A DNA stretch of 8,169 nucleotides, from contig JAHRWJ010000151.1 of assembly GCA_019090185.1 (NCBI GenBank), positions 1 through 8,169 on the forward strand, given 5' to 3'. Position 1 is the stretch's first letter. Every line of letters begins with the position of its first letter. A model generated the notes under the pieces. The model ran no database searches. It was given only the letters and a program-made list of their open reading frames with translations, and had not been told where the DNA came from. This stretch comes from Immundisolibacteraceae bacterium. Its GTDB lineage: Bacteria; Pseudomonadota; Gammaproteobacteria; Immundisolibacterales; Immundisolibacteraceae. Position numbers and translations under genes: made by a program. This document shows positions 7,795-8,169 of the stretch, piece by piece.

Positions 7795-8169
7795 TCAGGC
7801 TGCGGAATATGCCGGGCTTATGAAACTGATCGGCACTTCATCTTCGTCGTCAAAGGTCACCGATTCCCAGGCATCTTCCTGAGCGATCAAAGCCTTGAGC
7901 AGCTGGTTATTGAGCGCATGTCCGGACTTAAATCCGGAAAAGGCCCCTACTAAACTGCTGCCCAGCAGGTAGAGATCACCAATCGCATCCAGCACCTTGT
8001 GTTTAACAAACTCATCTTCGTAACGCAGGCCATCGTCGTTAATGACTCGGTAATCATCTACAACAATAGCATTTTGCTGACTACCACCCAGCGCCAGACC
8101 CTGGGCTCTGAGTGCTTCGATATCACTCATAAACCCAAAGGTTCGAGCCCGACTGACTTCCTTTAAAAA
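7795..8169 (-). CDS. lpxC: UDP-3-O-acyl-N-acetylglucosamine deacetylase (partial, N-terminal part outside window)
   Basis: LpxC is the zinc enzyme of the committed step of lipid A synthesis, in the cytoplasm. Only the last 124 residues are present; the frame is open to the right edge and starts [18 protein letters not shown], so the ATG at 8130 is an internal methionine, not the start. Active-site motifs of domain 2 are intact: [10 protein letters not shown] carries the zinc ligands equivalent to E. coli H238 and D242, and KSGHALNN carries the catalytic histidine equivalent to H265. [20 protein letters not shown] is also diagnostic. The protein ends [10 protein letters not shown]; the corresponding E. 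coli tail (AFKAPSAVLA) is the FtsH degradation signal, and the match here is only partial. The stop codons of lpxC and dciA are 36 bp apart, and I see no terminator hairpin between them. Confidence 0.98.
   Translation of the reverse strand, partial: FLKEVSRARTFGFMSDIEALRAQGLALGGSQQNAIVVDDYRVINDDGLRYEDEFVKHKVLDAIGDLYLLGSSLVGAFSGFKSGHALNNQLLKALIAQEDAWESVTFDDEDEVPISFISPAYSAA

Noticed and set aside
8128..8130. ATG as a start for a 111-residue protein
   Set aside because: The frame continues upstream to the window edge with conserved LpxC sequence, so this is an internal methionine of a partial lpxC.
8140..8150. GGTTCGAGCCC, a tRNA T-loop-like string
   Set aside because: It lies inside lpxC, where it encodes part of the conserved RARTFGF motif on the minus strand.

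Overview
The window is a compact piece of gammaproteobacterial chromosome holding conserved housekeeping genes; there is no mobile element, phage gene, tRNA, rRNA or CRISPR array. LpxC, SecA and GlyQ all read as clear gammaproteobacterial versions. The order lpxC / DUF721 (dciA) / M23 peptidase / secA / argJ / Nudix-ThiE fusion is, from memory, close to the arrangement in Pseudomonas and relatives, rather than the enteric lpxC-secM-secA-mutT order. I infer a non-enteric gammaproteobacterium and cannot name the genus.

Layout from right to left. The 3' part of lpxC (minus strand) enters from the right edge and ends at 7795. dciA (plus strand, 7279-7758) converges on it with 36 bp between the stops and no visible terminator. 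A divergent intergenic region of about 190 bp (7089-7278) separates dciA from a minus-strand gene cluster: a membrane-anchored M23 peptidase (6174-7088), secA (3393-6152), argJ (2159-3379) and a Nudix hydrolase fused to a ThiE-like domain (1135-2109). The gaps are 21, 13 and 49 bp, so this looks like one operon. A 230-bp gap (905-1134) then holds a TATAAT box and a strong hairpin with a U-run. It leads into glyQ (minus strand), which runs off the left edge with nearly its whole length present. No gene-free stretch exceeds 300 bp.

How the genes fit together. lpxC makes the committed step of lipid A synthesis. The M23 peptidase acts on peptidoglycan and secA drives protein export, so the right half is about building the envelope. 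dciA is the replicative-helicase loader/operator of bacteria without DnaC. argJ closes the acetyl cycle of arginine synthesis. The Nudix fusion probably sanitises oxidised nucleotides. glyQ is the alpha subunit of the tetrameric glycyl-tRNA synthetase, with glyS expected just beyond the left edge.

I did not find a convincing undescribed system. The points most worth a second look are the structured glyQ leader, the perfect 8-9-8 palindrome before the M23/secA operon, the M23 gene in the place where enterics have secM, and the ThiE-like domain that seems to lack thiamin-synthase residues.
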